A DNA stretch of 64,000 bases from Apostichopus japonicus (Eukaryota; Echinodermata; Holothuroidea; Aspidochirotida; Stichopodidae). The first letter of the stretch is position 1. Every line of letters begins with the position of its first letter. The notes beneath the pieces were generated by a model that saw only the letters and a program-made list of their open reading frames with translations, ran no database searches and had not been told where the DNA came from. The stretch spans positions 12,190,501 through 12,254,500 of the forward strand of contig NC_092573.1 in NCBI RefSeq assembly GCF_037975245.1, written 5' to 3'. The position numbers were made by a program, and so were the translations under genes. Below are positions 21,380 to 33,151 of this stretch, piece by piece.

Positions 21380-22713
21380 TTAAGTGCCAGGTCCGGAACT
21401 CGAATAATCACCGCTTGCCAGGTTGTCGTAGACGTTCCGGTTATTTACTTGTCAGCCTATCGTCAAAAATCTTCCAGGAATAGGTCCCTTTCATCCACCC
21501 AGAATCTCGTTGCCAACTTGGACTATCAGTTTTTCCAACAGACTGAAAGCGAAACATATTGAAATCATCTGGAATGTATTCGTAATCAGAAGTATTTGCC
21601 AAGTTACTAGGGCTTTCTGGTAGCGGTAGCTGACATCTTCCTGGTGTATACGAGACCCTACTTGTCACATCAACTTTCGATTTGCCACCATCCAACTCAA
21701 TCGGCTGGATGCTGACGGGAGCTTGCTGACGTTTAGCTACCTTCCATAACACTACAGCAAAAATAAACAAAATGAACATAAATATGGTAACCACAACGAT
21801 CATCGCAATGGCCATGATGGATTGCCCATTTAGATTCAAAGATGGTAGAATCTTCTTGTGAGGAAAAACGGTGGTCTCTTGCGAAATTATGGATCTACTT
21901 AGAAAGAGAGTGGACCAGGCTTCTTCCTCTGTGTGGACATTTTCTGCTGTGATTGATAACGTCATGCTGATGGCCTTTTGTGTGGTTCTGGCTGGATTGG
22001 CAACAGACGTGGTTGGAAAACAGTTTCCCAATTCTGAGAGAGACAAAGAATGGAGTCTTCTGTTGGACAAGCCCTCTGGTGTTCGACATACTGTTTCCTC
22101 GTCATTGGTCGAATTCCACGATACGGTGTTTTGATGGTCGAGGAACCAAGCCATAAATCCCCAAAGTGTACAGTCGCATTTCCACCTGTTTCTGCTTAAG
22201 TAAATTTCTCCTTGAGAGGAAATAAACGTTAGTTAGAGGAAGGAAAACGTCTTCCGGTATCGTGTTCAGTTCATTTCTTTCAAGATCGAGCACCCTTAGG
22301 TGTTGTAAACCGTTGGATGCTCCATTACCTACTCGATTCAAATAATTATTACTCAAGTTCAAAGTCTCCAGTTTATGATCTTCGGTAAAGGTATTATTCG
22401 GTAAAACTAGAAGCTTGTTATTCGACAAATCCAAAACCCTTAGTTCAACGAAATTTCGCAAACGAGATGGCATTGACCTGAGGTCATTAAAACTAAAATG
22501 AAGTTCGAAAATGGATGTCGAAATTGAGTTCTGGATTTCTCTAAGATACAGTTTACTACAATCTACTGATCTACCGGAAGTAGAATCGTGAGTTACGTCA
22601 TAACAATCACAACCGCTCGGACAAGCGGAAGCAATTCCATTGAAGTTGACGATTGAGAAGACGGCGATGCAATGGAAGATGGAAAGACTAAAACTGGGTA
22701 TAAATGAAGCCAT
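21380..22713 (-). pseudogene. LRR transmembrane receptor paralogue with frameshift
   Basis: A tandem paralogue of the LRR gene at 13697, in the same orientation. Residues 1 to ~165 (22713 to ~22225) read MASF, signal peptide, ACPSGCDC cap and the same LRRs. One extra A near 22221-22227 (AATAAACG against AATAACG in the intact gene) then shifts the frame. The LRR C-cap, Thr/Ser stalk, transmembrane helix (MAIAMIVVVTIFMFILFIFA) and a short tail continue in another frame down to 21441. A further frame past that stop reads VYDNLASGDYSSSGPGT to a TAA at 21380-21382. It resembles receptor-tail sequence, so a second shift is possible. Either the gene is dead or the shifts are sequencing errors. The membrane segment is well conserved, which points to recent loss. 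Confidence 0.75.
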
Positions 22714-24400
22714 TGGAAACCATGAGGCGATGCGAGTTAATTATTTAACGGTTCTCTTCAGAAACGGTTGACAAACTGCAATAGAAGCAACGATGAAGAG
22801 ATGAATTACACACGCCCATATTTTACAAACATTAATTATATTAATTAACTATATTAATTAACTACTGTTTTGCCGATATCACTTTCGTTAATCCTATAAC
22901 TGAGTCAAAGTTTAGAGCTGTCACCAATGATTTGATTTGAGACTCGAATGATTCAAATTGCAATATACGTCAATACAGCCATACAATTATTTACTGTACA
23001 GATTTCAGTGTGCAAGAGTCGAAATATTAATATTTTATTAGTAAGACAAATACCAGTCATAAACTATAATCATACCATCTTTATGCACAACATATACTCA
23101 GATATTGAGGCCTCATCATCTGTTTAGTCCAAAAGGAGTTATATTGAGATGTTTAGAATTTCTTTATATTTGAAAATCTAAAACTAAATGTGAAATACAA
23201 ATACAGACAAGATTTGTGTTTTCTTGGAAGACAACATATCAGTATAACTTACATTTCTCTACGATCATCCTACAACATTTCATATAATGTCACAAATATT
23301 TGAGTACTGGCTTCATGTAAAGAATAGAAGTTCTGTGCAGGGTGTGACAGAGCATTAAATGAAAATACTGTCACGTGGAAATGGAAGAAACTGGATCTCA
23401 TATAACAATGCATCAATCTTTCAAAGACGATGATGACTTCCGGAATCAGTTTTAGGAGCTAGAGAGATTGGATAACGTTAACTACTTATTTCCGTTTTTA
23501 GCACATGATATTCATAGCTGTGAGAATGTTGAGTATGAACCAGACTTGGATATTGAATCCATACTGGTTATTGTATTCTAGCATATAGTAGCTTACCTGT
23601 GTCGTACTCAGTCGCGTTTTGAAATAGTCTCGGGCTCGTATTCGTACTCCAAAGGGCATTCCACATACCCACACGGAAGGTTGGTCAAGATGATCATGCC
23701 CATACAGTCGTATTTGGTTAGCCACTGCCAAACAATATCCTTTATCGGACCTAAGTGATTTGTTATTTTGCCATAGTATGATGTGTAATGCGCAGAACTT
23801 AATGTGAGGCAGTAATTCAATTTCGTTGACGTGGGAATATTTTTAATCGTTGTTTCTAACTATAAATCAATGTGCGTTACTGTTTAGATCAGTTAAATGT
23901 CATTAAGACAGTTTTGGGAATTGTTGTCAGGTTCCTTCTTTCCTCTCCCATTTAATAACCTATACTTTCGTCTGTATAATATTGATCTGTTTTCAATTAC
24001 TATTCTCAGAAAGCTTCCTTTAAATAACACTTTCGTTTCTAATATTTTATTGTATTTCTAGCACTTTGTTTTTCCCCTCATTAAGAAAAGCAAAAGTATA
24101 ACAGATGATAGCGTTTCAATCAAGCGCAGTATCTCTCATGCCCTGTTGACCAAAACAAAAGAAAGAGTGCAGTATATTCCCTACCCTGTTAACTTAAAAT
24201 GGAGGAACTTCATTTTCGTCTTGATATAGCAACAGTCATATATAAACTGGCCAAAGGGCTGTAAGCTTTTGCCACCAACATCGAATAATATGCTGCGTTC
24301 TGTTTTGGTGACATATATGCTAACCAACTCGAAATAATTTGTAAATCATTAAGCCGGGTCTCGAAAGAGATATACTTAGAACAACCTCTGTAGGCAGACT
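22714..24400. other. Intergenic, no gene recognised
   Basis: AT-rich, with a small TTAATTA cluster near 22830-22860. Frames at 23498-23820 on the minus strand have no recognisable motif and are not called. Confidence 0.45.
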
Positions 24401-24404
24401 CACT

Positions 24405-25640
24405 CTCTCTCCACCTCCCTCTGTTCCCAGCACCTGTCCCTGTTTCTATCTGTTTCCTAGTAACTCTCTCACTCTCTGTTCCAAGCACTTGTCTCTGTTT
24501 CCTAGTAACTCTCTTTCTGTTCCCAGCACCTGTCTCTGTTTCCTAGTAACTCTCTCCACTCCCAGCACCTGTCTCTGTTTCCTAGTAACTCTCTTTCTGT
24601 TCCCGGCACCTGTCCCTGTTTCTTTCTGTTTCCTAGTAACTCTCTCTCTGTTCCCAGCACCTGTCTCTGTTTCCTAGTAACTCTCTCTCCACCCAGCACC
24701 TGTCTCCGTTTTCTAGTAACTCTCTGTCTCTCTCTCTGTTCCCAGCACCCGTCTCCGTTTCCTAGTAACCCTCTCTCTCTCTGTTCCCAGCACCTGTCTC
24801 TGTTTCCTAGTAACTCTCTCTCTGTTCCCAGCACCTGTCTCCGTTTTCTAGTAACTCTCTGTCTCTCTCTGTTCCCAGCACCTGTCTCCGTTTCCTAGTA
24901 ACCCTCTCTCTCTGTTCCCAGCACCTGTCTCCGTTTTCTAGTAACTCTCTGTCTCTCTCTGTTCCCAGCACCTGTCTCCGTTTCCTAGTAACCCTCTCTC
25001 TCTGTTCCCAGCACCTGTCTCTGTTTCCTAGTAACCCTCTCTCTCCACTCCCAGCACCTGTCTCTGTTTCCTAGTAATCCTCTCTCTCTCCACTCCCAGC
25101 ACCTGTCTCTGTTTCCTAGTAACTCTCTCTCTGTTCCCAGCACCTGTCTCTGTTTCCTAGTAGCTCTCTCTCTCCACCTCCAGCACCTGTCTCTGTTTCC
25201 TAGTAACTCTCTCTCCACCTCCACTCCCAGCACATGTTGCTGTTTCTTAGTAACTCTTTCTCTGTTCCCAGCACCTGTCTCTGTTTCTATCTGTTTCCTA
25301 GTAACTCTCTCTCTCTCTGTTCCCAGCACCTGTCTCTGTTTCTATCTGTTTTCTAGTAACTCTCTCTCTGTTCCCAGCACCTGTCTCTCTCTCTATCTGT
25401 TTCCTAGTAACTCTCTCTGTGTTCCCAGCACCTGTCTTTGTTTCCTAGTAACTCTCTCTCTCTGTTCCCAGCACCTGTCTCTGTCTCTATCTGTTTCCTA
25501 GTAACTCTCTCTCTCTGTTCCCAGCACCTGTCTCTGTCTCTATCTGTTTCCTAGTAACTCTCTCTCTCTGTTCCCAGCACCTGTCTCTGTTTATGTCTGT
25601 TTCCTAGTAACTTTCCCTCTCTCTCTCTCTCTCTTATACC
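24405..25640 (+). repeat. ~1.2-kb minisatellite, ~41-bp unit
   Basis: Roughly thirty tandem copies of a pyrimidine-rich unit built from TTCCCAGCACCTGTCTCTG, TTTCCTAGTAAC and CTCTCTCTC. Units differ in CT-run length and in optional inserts (TCTATCTG). Long frames on the minus strand across it are a by-product of unit length and are not genes. Each unit holds a CACCTG E-box and two CAG/TAG acceptor-like sites. Confidence 0.95.
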
Positions 25641-26735
25641 CTCTCAAGGCATAATCGTTACACTATGAGTGCAATGATTGAGGAGCCGTTGCCTATAATG
25701 TTATGTTTAAAGTGTTTTTATTTCTATGCGTATGATTATGAAAACCATTGATAGAAAGCAATCATTGCTTATTTTCACAATGTCAACTGAACTGATCCGG
25801 TACCTGTTACAAATATAGCGACATGTTGTCAGGTTGTGAAAATGCAAGCAAACAAACAAACTAGCAAAAAAGAAAAAGAAAAATCCGTAATTCGTATAAC
25901 AGGTTATGTTACAGTACTTTGGTACTGATGTTATGGATTTATTTTTAACGTACCGAATTTATAACGTACCGAACCAAGAACAAAGGAGCGGCGGGGCAAA
26001 AAAGACTTCCACAAAAGCACTCATCATTTATATGATTGGTGGTTCTCACGGTCTTAATCTCATTTCCCAGTATCTTGTGTTTATTATTAAATATGATGCT
26101 ATACCTTTGTTCATATAGCCAGTCATGGTCGGATGAATCGGAGGAATGAGTCCTTTGCAGCATCACTTACATACGGGCTACCTACACAACCTGCACACTT
26201 GAACCAGCAAATATCAGTTACGTATATCGAGAGGGTCATAATTGTTTACCGTACAGTTATAACCGTCGGTAACTACCAGAGTTACAGCATTCTGAATGAT
26301 AACTATAGGTATTTTCGTCTCTGGTATATTGATTTTTAGCAATCTCCCACCATTGAACGGTATTTGCCTTCTCAACTGAAAATCTGAAACTTCAATCATT
26401 TTAAATGGAGAAGTGGATTCGATCTTGGAACGATTTTGATCAGGAAGATTTTGTTCTGTGGATCTGTAAAAGCAAATGGCGTGATCGTAGCTGACATAGT
26501 GAACCAGTTAGAACTACCAACTCGCTGGTCGCCTGGGCCTTTTCACTACAAAATGGGATTGCTTTATTGATATGTGAGTATGATATATGTATATATATAT
26601 ATATATATATGAAACGTTTATACCCTAAAATAAGATTACATTAATTAATGGTCATCATTTCATATTAAACGTTCAATGTGTCCACCATCAGATCTATAAT
26701 ATATTATAAGGAACTTGTTGTGTCCCTGTTTTATC
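25641..26735. other. Intergenic, no gene recognised
   Basis: Nothing supportable was seen apart from a short (TA)n run at ~26588-26610. Confidence 0.45.
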
Positions 26736-26743
26736 ATTCATAA

Positions 26744-27110
26744 CAGTGGCGTAGGAAGGTACTTTTGAGTGGGGGGCTGAAGACGGATGGCCGGCCTGGG
26801 GGAGGGGTCTAATGGGAGGGGGTGTCCCCCTCCCCTTTGGACTTTTTTTGCATTTCCAGGTGGCCTCAGATGCAATTTGGTGCAATATAGCACACTTCAA
26901 CCCACCCACTCCATTTTGTATATAATTTTGCATTTTCACCTGGCCTTAGATGCAATTAGGTGCTCTAAATGAGATTTTTTTCTCATTTGGAAATGAAAAA
27001 GGGGTTTTCTGACTTGCGAAGCGGGGGGGGGGGGCGGAATGATACTTCCGCCCCTCCACATTTTTCACTGGGGGGCTGGCGCCCCCAGCCCCCCGGTTCC
27101 TACGCCCTTG
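26744..27110 (+). mobile_element. Nonautonomous hAT element, CAGTGGCGTAGGAA family, copy A
   Basis: A 367-bp element with terminal inverted repeats CAGTGGCGTAGGAA / TTCCTACGCCCTTG. It is flanked by a perfect 8-bp duplication ATTCATAA (26736-26743 and 27111-27118), the hallmark of hAT insertion. It has no transposase frame, contains G- and C-runs, and is closely similar to 59557-59920. Confidence 0.92.
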
Positions 27111-27118
27111 ATTCATAA

Positions 27119-27589
27119 TGTAACCCGTGCGTCATAAACCCAGTTTTCCTATATCCATATCTTTCTGTTTCACAGTATATATAGTGATTCGTCATGTGTT
27201 GATAATGTGAAGAAACTTAAAAGTACGGGTCTGTGGCAATGCAATTATATGAATGATCGATTGATTGAAGACTCGCGATATATACAAAAGAACTTAACGA
27301 AATTTCCACTAGGAAGGTACAATTAACGAATAAAACAATGGGCTAATTGCGAATATCAACTTTTTGGGCCTTCCTCTTCCGCGCTCAAACTCTTTCGTAG
27401 AAATTCAGAAAACTTAAAGGTAATTCGTGACTGTCACTTCGTTGATCTCTTGAAAGAATTTACATAATAGCCCACTCTCATGCATGAGCTCGATAGATAC
27501 GGTGTATATATATAAGAGGGCATCCTTTGCAATTGTTCAGAAATTAGCTCAGGCAATCGTTATCAGTACGTATGTGGCTAATAACCAAG
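27119..27589. other. Spacer, no gene recognised
   Basis: No exon or repeat was recognised between the hAT element and the RT remnant. Confidence 0.4.
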
Positions 27590-27790
27590 ACTTAAACCTA
27601 CAAAATGTTGGTTGTGACGTGCCACAGGGGTATATTCTTGGACGGTCTTTTCCTACTTGGTTTTGATAACGACATTCATCGTTCAAGTGATAATATATTA
27701 ATGACTCATTATGCTGACGACACCAACCTGTACTGTCCTGGGACTCAGACCCTTTGTCAATTACTGTTAACTTACTATTGAAGAAGAGTT
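27590..27790 (+). pseudogene. LINE reverse-transcriptase remnant
   Basis: Two RT signatures occur in different frames at the expected spacing: CDVPQGYILG (box of the VPQGSILGP type) and, ~30 codons later, HYADDTNLYC with the catalytic YADD. At least one frameshift and several stops interrupt the stretch, so it is a dead fragment. The clade is not assigned. Confidence 0.75.
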
Positions 27791-27852
27791 GCATTATGCA
27801 TTGATGTGGCTTTATGCTAACAAACTACTGTACGCTGTAGAGTAACCGGGGG

Positions 27853-28824
27853 GCGAATTTTTTTTTCCCAAACAGGTTTGCAATTACGGAGTTTTCAGCC
27901 AATCAGATTGCTCGTGACGTCAGCATAAATAATAGCCATCGCTTGGAAGTTCGAAGACATATACTGGGTTACACACTGACACTTGATTGAGTCTAGTTAA
28001 GGGGTTTCCCTCCAAACGCCCTTACTTTACTTTTAATGCTTGGATTACATGTTGACCTCACTTATGATACATACGCTACATTCTATTTGGTTCGTGTTTA
28101 CGTTGTCCACGATTCGTGAGCCGTGCTATTGAAATCAGAATTCGTTTCGTGGAATGGGTAGGCCTACACTGAAAGCAACTTCACGACGCGAGTTCACAAG
28201 TCTTTAGTGAATATACGCAAAACAGTATAGTGTGATATATTTCCGACACTGCACTGTGTACAGAGTTAAATGCTTGGATAACATGTTGACCTCACTTATG
28301 ATACATACGCTACCTTCTATTTGGTTCGTGTTTACGTTATCCACGATTCGTGAGCCGTTCTATTGAAATCAGAATTCGTTTCGTGGAATGGGTAGGCCTA
28401 CACGAAAATCAACTTCACGACGCGAGTCTTGAGTAAATATACGCAAAACAGTATAGTGTATAGTATGAAATATTTCCGTCACTGCACTGTGTACAGAGTT
28501 ATAATACATATAGACCTACAGCGCATATGAGATGTACCCTGTACGAAACTTTCACTGTGCGATGTTATCGATTAATGCCTTCACAGAAAACTTCGATCAA
28601 ATTAGATCATATAATACTAGTGTGCTAAATATGTCTAAACCAACTCCAAACATATCTAAATATATGTACGAAAAGCTACGGGGTAATTTTGAACGGGTAT
28701 AACTTCGTTGCAACAAATGGATGCAGAACCTCCAAGCGATGGCTAATATTTATGCTGACGTCACGAGCAATCTGATTGGCTGAAAACTCCGTAATTGCAA
28801 ACCTGTTTGGGAAAAAAAATTCGC
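27853..28824. mobile_element. Foldback (MULE-like) element with 9-bp TSD
   Basis: A 972-bp element with ~110-bp nearly perfect inverted arms (GCGAATTTTTTTTTCCC..., GCCAATCAGATTGCTCGTGA, CGTCAGCATAAAT). It is flanked by a perfect 9-bp direct repeat AACCGGGGG (27844-27852 and 28825-28833). Long arms plus a 9-bp duplication are typical of Mutator-like foldback elements. There is no coding capacity. The interior holds a 234-bp tandem duplication. Confidence 0.85.
28035..28500 (+). repeat. 234-bp tandem duplication inside the foldback element
   Basis: Two direct copies start AATGCTTGGAT.ACATGTTG and share TCTATTTGGTTCGTGTTTAC, CCACGATTCGTGAGCCGT, TGGAATGGGTAGGCCTACAC and GCACTGTGTACAGAGTTA. They differ by scattered substitutions and small indels. 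Confidence 0.88.
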
Positions 28825-28833
28825 AACCGGGGG

Positions 28834-29295
28834 CCCCGGGCCTGACGTTATATTAGGTCTACGCCGAGGTCCAACGACCTAATGATGTAATATGTATTCA
28901 AAGCTTAGGTCTAAGAAGTTAAAACCATATTTTGGCTACTTTTTAAAGCAATTTATTTACTTTTAGGCATGGAAAATGTCTTCAGAACGTTTCCTTCGGA
29001 GTTTGCCCAGCTATTTCGTAACTGTTTGTACCAATTGCGCGAAAGATTTGTTTTTAGGTTGGGTGTTACCATTTTGTGGCAATGCCCGTTAGCTAAACTT
29101 TAGGTCGAAAAGATCATGTATACCGGTGTGAAGTTAAATACTTATTCTGCGTTCCTCGTTCGACATTCGCGATTGAGTAACTGCTACCTACTCAGTTACT
29201 TATTCGACAATGGTATCGACGTAACCCCATATATGGCAAGACGAATCTTTCTTATAAGATGTTCAATATTTGGTCGTGGAAAAGAGGTTTATCTA
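28834..29295. other. Spacer, no gene recognised
   Basis: A 63-codon plus-strand frame runs at 29116-29307 without motif. Nothing else was seen. Confidence 0.4.
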
Positions 29296-30090
29296 TGGGT
29301 CATATGAACTCTTATGACAATGTAGACGAGTACCATAATGAATCTTGCCCGGTCCAAACAGTTCTGACCACTTCAAATGACAACTACTTCATCATTTCTG
29401 AAATTAATGTAACGGGACCTGAAAAAAAAATCCCTTAAGGCCCTAATCAAGACTTTAGCACGCCTTGGACCACCTAACAAATGGGTCATATGAATTCTAA
29501 AGACATTGTTGAAGTGTACACTAATGCGTCCTGGCCGGTCCAAAGAGTGCTTGACCAATAAAAATGACCACTAAATCATAACTTCTTAAATGAATGTAAC
29601 GGGACCTGAAAAAAAAATTAGCCCTAATCAAGACCATCACGCCTTGGATCACCAAACCAACGGGTCATATGAATTCTAAGGACAATGACGAAGAGTGCCA
29701 TAATGCGTCGTACCTGGTCCAAAGAGTGCTTGACCAATTAAAATGACCACTACAACATCACTTCTTAAATGAAAGTAACGGGACCTGAAAAACACCTTAA
29801 GGCCCTTATCAAAAGCAGCACGCCTTGGACCACCATACCAATGGGTCATATGAACTCTAAAGACATTGTAGAAGGGTACCATAATGCGTGTTGCCCCGTC
29901 CAAAAAGTGCTTGACCAATTAAAATGATCACTACATCATCACTTCTTAAATGAAAGTAACGGGACCTCAAAAACACCTTAAGGTCCAAATCAAAACCGCC
30001 CAACCAATGGGTCATATGAATTATAATGACAATATATTAGAGTACCATAATTCGTCTTGCCTGGTCCAAAGAGTGCTTGACCAGCTAAAG
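29296..30090 (+). repeat. ~180-bp satellite, about 4.4 monomers
   Basis: Monomers begin GGGTCATATGAATTCTAA at about 29298, 29481, 29661, 29841 and 30008, a period of 183, 180, 180 and 167 bp. Shared blocks are TAACGGGACCTGAAAAA, GCACGCCTTGGACCACC and GGTCCAAAGAGTGCTTGACC. The monomer length is close to one nucleosome repeat. Confidence 0.9.
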
Positions 30091-30721
30091 TTACGCCACT
30101 GGTTGAGTGCATGATTACATAGTACAGTCACTTTAATGGAGGAATCTACAATTAATATGTATTTCTCAATTAATAATATGGGTATAGAGATATAACAGTT
30201 ATGGAATCATATATGTGCATGGTGTTAACGGTCTACGAACATTATATCCGTACCCGTAATTCCTGTATACGCTCTTGCTGACATATGCTCACTACTTCAT
30301 ACTATACCTGTTGAGTGAATGGACCGACACAAAATTTAATTCTTAGTACAACGTTTATACATACTTCACAAGGACAGCAGTTCACGTCCACACGAAGAGG
30401 GGTCTTGTATATATATATATAGGAGTTGCTTCTTCGTTTCTTCGTTTGTGTATAGCGCCAATGGTTTTAATTTCTTGCGTCCACAACCATATAGTTACAT
30501 GTATATATCGCTCTGATTGTGGAATATTCCGAATATCAATCAGGAAAAGGACCGAAGAAGAGAGGAGAATATTTCGATGTGTTTACAAAGTACATATTTT
30601 GTTGTGGCTTGGATGTCAGAGTACACAAATGGAAAAACATCTGTGGCGAAATTGCATGCGGGAATTGAGGCAAATTTAGACAAGGTTTTAAGGCCTTCCA
30701 AGAGCAACGTATTGAAATTGC
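30091..30721. other. Spacer, no gene recognised
   Basis: Overlapping short frames at 30446-30774 on both strands lack motifs. There is a short (TA)n at 30409-30420. Confidence 0.4.
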
Positions 30722-31081
30722 TTAAAGGGTGTGAAGACTCGCACAAAAAGAAACGTCTAATACCGGTAATCTGACCTAGTTTCGAATGAGGTGTAACAGA
30801 AGTGTTAGACATTACCATCGATCCCAGAAAATACGCACACAGCCTGCTACCTTCGGTAATTAGACACTAGTGTACAGTCAGTACATACAGCTGCGGTCAA
30901 TACTCACAGCACAGTGTACAAACGATACAGCGATGGACATCTCAGGTACAGCTAAAGATAACATGGTATCACGTTACTGTCTGCATTTTGTATAGCGACA
31001 AGCAGAAAACTTCACTTGCAAGCAACGGAAAGTTAACTTTTTCAGAGCGCGGCACGCGGTTTGGGCGAGTCTTCAATGCCT
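30722..31081 (+). mobile_element. MITE-like element, GAAGACTCGCC family, copy 2
   Basis: A ~360-bp copy closely matching the reverse complement of 1051-1418, with the same ends TTAAAGGGTGTGAAGACTCG and GGGCGAGTCTTCAATGCC. Internal blocks CTGACCTAGTTTCGAATGAG and GGTAATTAGACACTAGTGTA are shared by all three copies in the window, allowing one or two mismatches. Confidence 0.75.
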
Positions 31082-32745
31082 GATTTTAGAGGCACTGTTT
31101 ACAAGTAAAGAAAACCGTTTCGGCTCTTACAGCTAACTACAGTGCACAAGCAGTGCAAAACTCACAGGCATCATTACATGCGTTCATTACGGTAACACGT
31201 TTACATGGACATGGTGCGGTTTATTGATGGTACAATGGATTACCAACGTACGGTATCAGCCAAGCAGTGAGGTGTGGGGTTTCAGCAAGTAAAAACTTCT
31301 ACAAGATATTCACATTATTTTGACTATTAATTCAGTGTAAGTTAATGGGGAAGGTATGTGGACTATGTTACCATATATATAGCTACATTGCTTCGCTGAC
31401 ATGTCATTTGAATTGTAAGGAAGCTCATTAATGCCGTTCGATTTTTTTTAATTTCGTTCTACGAAATATTAATTCGTTGAGACGAATTATTAACTCGTTG
31501 CTAGTTAAGATACTTCGTAAGAACAAATTAGTAATCCGTTCGGACGAATTAATACTTCGCTTATAATAACAAATTTGAAAACAATCGCATGGCACTAATG
31601 GGCTTTCGTATATAATTGATTAGACCTTTGGCTATGAGAATAGTTAGAAAGTGCGACATAAATTCCCGGCATCCATAATTTTTGTGTTCGCCAAAATTCA
31701 AAATTAGATATTAGCACAATGTTAATTTATTACTGTTTTTTTGGGGGGGGGGGGGTGGGTGGAGGGGGTAACGTTCTGGTGAGGTTAGATCCAGATCCAC
31801 AAACTACTATAAAGGGAGTATGATCTAACGACTAGAATATTAACTGGTAAGCACTACGGAAGCCATGAAACCCCATGTTAAGTACAGACAAAATACGCAA
31901 AAAAACATATAAGATAACATAAATTATCGAGTTTTTCTTTAAGGAAGAAATTTAGTGGAAAAAGGCAAAGACAGTTACAGCGAAAACAAAATAGATGAAC
32001 CTCAATCCATGTTAATCTCCAATCTTAGCTTAAAAGACTGAAATTTCAATCGGAAAAGAATAAATTGCAATCTAAACTATTTGAAATCAATGACTGTACT
32101 AAGTATGGTTGGAAGAGCTACCGTACATTTGCAAGATGCGCAAGATGCCCTGCATTCGAAATAATGACTGACTCTGCTCTGGTATATCTGACTGAGTAAT
32201 ATAAGAGATCTTCATTCCGATCAGAGATTCTTAGCATTCAATTTGGTTACGATTGTATCATTCAAGTAAGAGAGCTGCTCACTTTCGAAGCCAGGACTCG
32301 TGAACCTTGGTACCTTACCTGCCATCACATAGTCACCATCCCCGAGGTGACAGTCTCGGTGTATAAGGGGACCGGGTGTGTTGAGAGTGGATCGAGTTGT
32401 TTGGTTTCGTGTAGCATAGGTTTATCTTGCAGGATGCCGTTATTTAAATAGCTGCATGTCTTAAACACGACGGTATTTGTTTGTTTTTATAACTATAATT
32501 GTACACAATAACCATTCGTCCCCCTCCCCTCCCCCTCCATCCCCTCCTCCGTCTTTACAAATGTGTAATATATACTGAATAATACAATGTTACCAATGAA
32601 ATGACGTAGAACTGGTTGAAAGAAAGAATTGATCTACAAGGTGTGACTAAAAAGTTTTACTTAGTATTTAGCGCATACTGATTCATTCTTAGTATTTTAA
32701 GTCCCATGTGTGTTTTCATTACAACTGCATGCACTTGAGAGGCTA
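31082..32745. other. Intergenic, probably lectin 3' flank; no gene recognised
   Basis: Contains a G13 run near 31742-31755 and a cluster of TTCGTT/ACGAA motifs at 31455-31560. No coding sequence was recognised. Confidence 0.45.
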
Positions 32746-33012
32746 CTAACAGGTGCTCGCTCTCATTTGGCAGATGAAGGGAAATTTCCAGTCTTGGCTG
32801 TTGTGAGCTATATCATTCCAGCCACCGTTATGGCCTGGACCATCCCATAAGTGAACGGCGCCCTCCCCATCACAACAGTTGTTCGGCTCATGTGGCAACC
32901 AGGCATTATAATTATAATCTGTTCCATCCGTCCATTTCCATACTAGATTTTGTGCTAGATCATTAAGCCCTATCCAAAGTGCTGGATATTCTCTGTTGGA
33001 ACTGTAATGAAC
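32746..33012 (-). CDS. C-type lectin 1, exon 3 (C-terminal half of the lectin domain)
   Basis: Last exon of a three-exon, 182-residue secreted C-type lectin (exons 36363-36248, 35318-35153, 33012-32746). The acceptor is CCATTTTCAG, phase 0, and it ends TGT TAG TAG. It encodes the WIGL motif (ALWIGLND) and WKWTDGT. The Ca-site-2 EPN (~136-138) is the form associated with mannose-type sugars, and WND (~159-161) is the second half of that site. A terminal cysteine lies in FICQM. All residues needed for calcium-dependent sugar binding are visible. The Cys pair after EPNN is also present in lectin 2. A free C-terminal Cys (RASTC) could allow dimerisation. Confidence 0.92.
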   Translation of the reverse strand, partial: VHYSSNREYPALWIGLNDLAQNLVWKWTDGTDYNYNAWLPHEPNNCCDGEGAVHLWDGPGHNGGWNDIAHNSQDWKFPFICQMRASTC

Positions 33013-33151
33013 CTGAAAATGGAAAGAAGTAAAAGTTATCAGCAGTGCCTCCCAATTTGAGAGCATTTTCAATTTTCAGGCCCGGATCATCCAGGGGATT
33101 CTATCCACCACCTTCCTCCACCCTCTTTCATCCTCAACACAAAGTATACAA

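Noticed and set aside
23498-23820. Minus-strand frames with an acidic Tyr-rich end (ECPLEYEYEPE)
   Set aside because: Short, no domain, no supporting splice sites connecting to a neighbour.
24502-25329. Minus-strand repetitive frames of 92-114 codons (LGTERELLGNRDRCWE-like repeats)
   Set aside because: They are translations of the ~41-bp minisatellite. They have no start context, no domain, and break wherever unit length varies.
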